The position numbers were made by a program, and so were the translations under genes. Below are positions 63,054 through 64,000 of a DNA stretch of 64,000 nucleotides, piece after piece. The notes beneath the pieces were generated by a model that had not been told where the DNA came from, did not search any database, and saw only the letters and a program-made list of their open reading frames with translations. Source of the DNA: Planctomycetia bacterium (GTDB taxonomy: Bacteria; Planctomycetota; Phycisphaerae; UBA1845; Fen-1342); the NCBI GenBank assembly GCA_015709575.1, contig CP054190.1, positions 2,416,616 through 2,480,615 of the forward strand, written 5' to 3'. The first letter of the stretch is position 1. Each line of letters begins with the position of its first letter.

Positions 63054-63794
63054 TTACATATTCAGGCCGCCGTCCACGACGAGCGTCTGACCGGTCATGT
63101 ATGCGGCGCCAGGACCGGCGAGGAAGAGCACGGCGTCGGCGATCTCGCGAGCCGCCCCGAAACGCTGCATGGGGATCAGCTCACGGTAGTGGTCGCGCAC
63201 CTTCTCGGGCAGCACGTCGGTCATGTCGGTCTCGATGAAACCGGGGGCGACGGCGTTGACGGTGATGCCGCGCTTGGCGACTTCCTTGGCGAAGGATTTT
63301 GTCATGCCGATCAGCCCGGCCTTGGCGGCGGCGTAATTGGCCTGGCCCGCGTTGCCGGCGATCCCGCTGATGCTGGCGATATTTACGACACGCCCGCGCC
63401 GGGCGCGGATCATCGGGCGCGAGCAAGCCCGCATCAGGAAAAACGCGCCGCGCAGGTTCGTGTTCAACACTTCGTCAAATTGCGGCGTTTCCATACTCAT
63501 CAGCAGGCCGTCGCGCGTGATGCCGGCGTTATTCACGAGGATGTCGATCCGCTCGTGCCGCGCGACAACCTCGGCGACGAGCTGTTCGACCCGCGCCTCA
63601 TCCGTCACGTCCAGCGCAGCGGGGTGAACGCGTCCCTCCAGGCCGGATTCCTCGGCCAGCCAGCCGCTGACGGCGTCCGTGCTGCGGGCGGCGGCGACGA
63701 CCGTCGCGCCGGCGCGGGCGAGGGATGCACAGATCGCACGACCGATGCCGCGCGATCCGCCGCTGACCAATGCGACCTGACCTTCGAGTTGCAT
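63054..63794 (-). CDS. fabG: 3-oxoacyl-[acyl-carrier-protein] reductase
   Basis: 246 residues. NADP Rossmann motif GGSRGIGRAI at residues 12-21, NNAG at 87-90, catalytic Ser-Tyr-Lys with NIASISGIAGNAGQANYAAAK near 138-157, and the late VAPGFIETDM. The C-terminal FLAGPGAAYMTGQTLVVDGGL is standard for FabG. It reduces 3-oxoacyl-ACP in fatty acid elongation. GGAGG precedes the ATG by six bases. It is downstream of fabD on the same strand, the usual fab order. Confidence 0.95.
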   Translation of the reverse strand: MQLEGQVALVSGGSRGIGRAICASLARAGATVVAAARSTDAVSGWLAEESGLEGRVHPAALDVTDEARVEQLVAEVVARHERIDILVNNAGITRDGLLMSMETPQFDEVLNTNLRGAFFLMRACSRPMIRARRGRVVNIASISGIAGNAGQANYAAAKAGLIGMTKSFAKEVAKRGITVNAVAPGFIETDMTDVLPEKVRDHYRELIPMQRFGAAREIADAVLFLAGPGAAYMTGQTLVVDGGLNM

Positions 63795-63840
63795 GAGACG
63801 CCTCCTGCGATGGGGCCGCCGCGGTGCGGCGCGGGACGGG

Positions 63841-64000
63841 TCAGGCGGAAAGGTCCGCCAACGTGCTGATGTTCACGGCCTTTGCGGCACGATTGATCTT
63901 CCGCATCATTCCGGAGAGATGTCGGTTCGGGCCGATCTCCCGGAACTCGTCGCAGCCGTCCGCGATCAGACGCTCAACGCACGCCTGCCAGCGAACCGGA
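63841..64000 (-). CDS. fabD: Malonyl-CoA:ACP transacylase, C-terminal part
   Basis: Only the last 52 residues are in the window (start lies beyond 64000). The frame reads PVRWQACVERLIADGCDEF and EIGPNRHLSGMMRKINRAAK, the C-terminal fabD pattern with a slightly changed GPG.VL.GL motif. It ends at TGA 63841, 46 bases before fabG, so it heads the fab operon. Confidence 0.88.
   Translation of the reverse strand, partial: PVRWQACVERLIADGCDEFREIGPNRHLSGMMRKINRAAKAVNISTLADLSA

Overview
The window is about 64 kb of GC-rich bacterial chromosome, densely coded on both strands. It most likely comes from a planctomycete, probably Phycisphaerae or a near relative. The main evidence is two secreted proteins ending in a dockerin-like tail of the form GDLNCDG..NNFDID.FV, a tail very common in that group and rare elsewhere. 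Many lipoproteins and small conserved hypothetical proteins fit the same picture. No rRNA, tRNA, CRISPR array, prophage or biosynthetic cluster was seen. Taxonomy is inference; the gene calls rest on the reading frames, motifs and start-site context given with each entry.

Layout. 1-8.7 kb: a lipoprotein MsrB cut by the left edge, a Cof-type HAD phosphatase, the phosphatidylethanolamine pair psd-pssA, an outer-membrane transporter-like protein with a coupled 33-residue membrane peptide, a HEAT-like protein with a membrane partner, and three envelope proteins. 8.8-17.2 kb: MsbA-like ABC exporter, GH38 alpha-mannosidase, AI-2E family permease, M3 oligoendopeptidase. 17.2-21.2 kb: SnoaL-like protein, NADP-isocitrate dehydrogenase, CysS and a small zinc-ribbon protein. 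21.2-27.8 kb: a four-gene Gld-like ABC operon behind a near-consensus promoter. 28-36 kb: AlkA-like glycosylase, a minus-strand DinB / BNR-propeller / MoaD-like set, an S9 peptidase, an acyl-CoA ligase and a threonine-dehydrogenase-like SDR. 36-42.2 kb: Spy-like protein, TrkH, TolB-like and other lipoproteins, XerC/D recombinase and a strong terminator.

42.3-45.3 kb holds four small minus-strand proteins (three secreted or membrane, one poly-acidic) and a cyclic-2,3-diphosphoglycerate synthetase family protein. 45.3-54.3 kb holds an M1 peptidase with a dockerin tail, an M20D amidohydrolase, a CpeT-family lipoprotein with a 49-residue membrane peptide, an AbgT transporter and a second dockerin-tailed protein. 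54.4-55.9 kb is an intact-looking IS4-family insertion sequence that landed at the edge of a palindromic repeat. 56-61.3 kb has an M29 aminopeptidase opposite an ion-transporter-superfamily permease and a lone HyuA. 61.3-64 kb has an unusual sigma-70 factor behind a long structured leader, then fabG and the end of fabD.

Themes: envelope lipid synthesis, peptide and amino-acid scavenging (M1, M3, M20, M29, S9, AbgT, HyuA), and numerous lipoproteins and small membrane peptides. No single unmistakable new system was found. The best candidates for new biology are the GG-ended MoaD-like protein paired with a BNR propeller, the structured leader of the divergent sigma factor, the non-phototroph CpeT operon, and the two membrane peptides of 33 and 49 residues.
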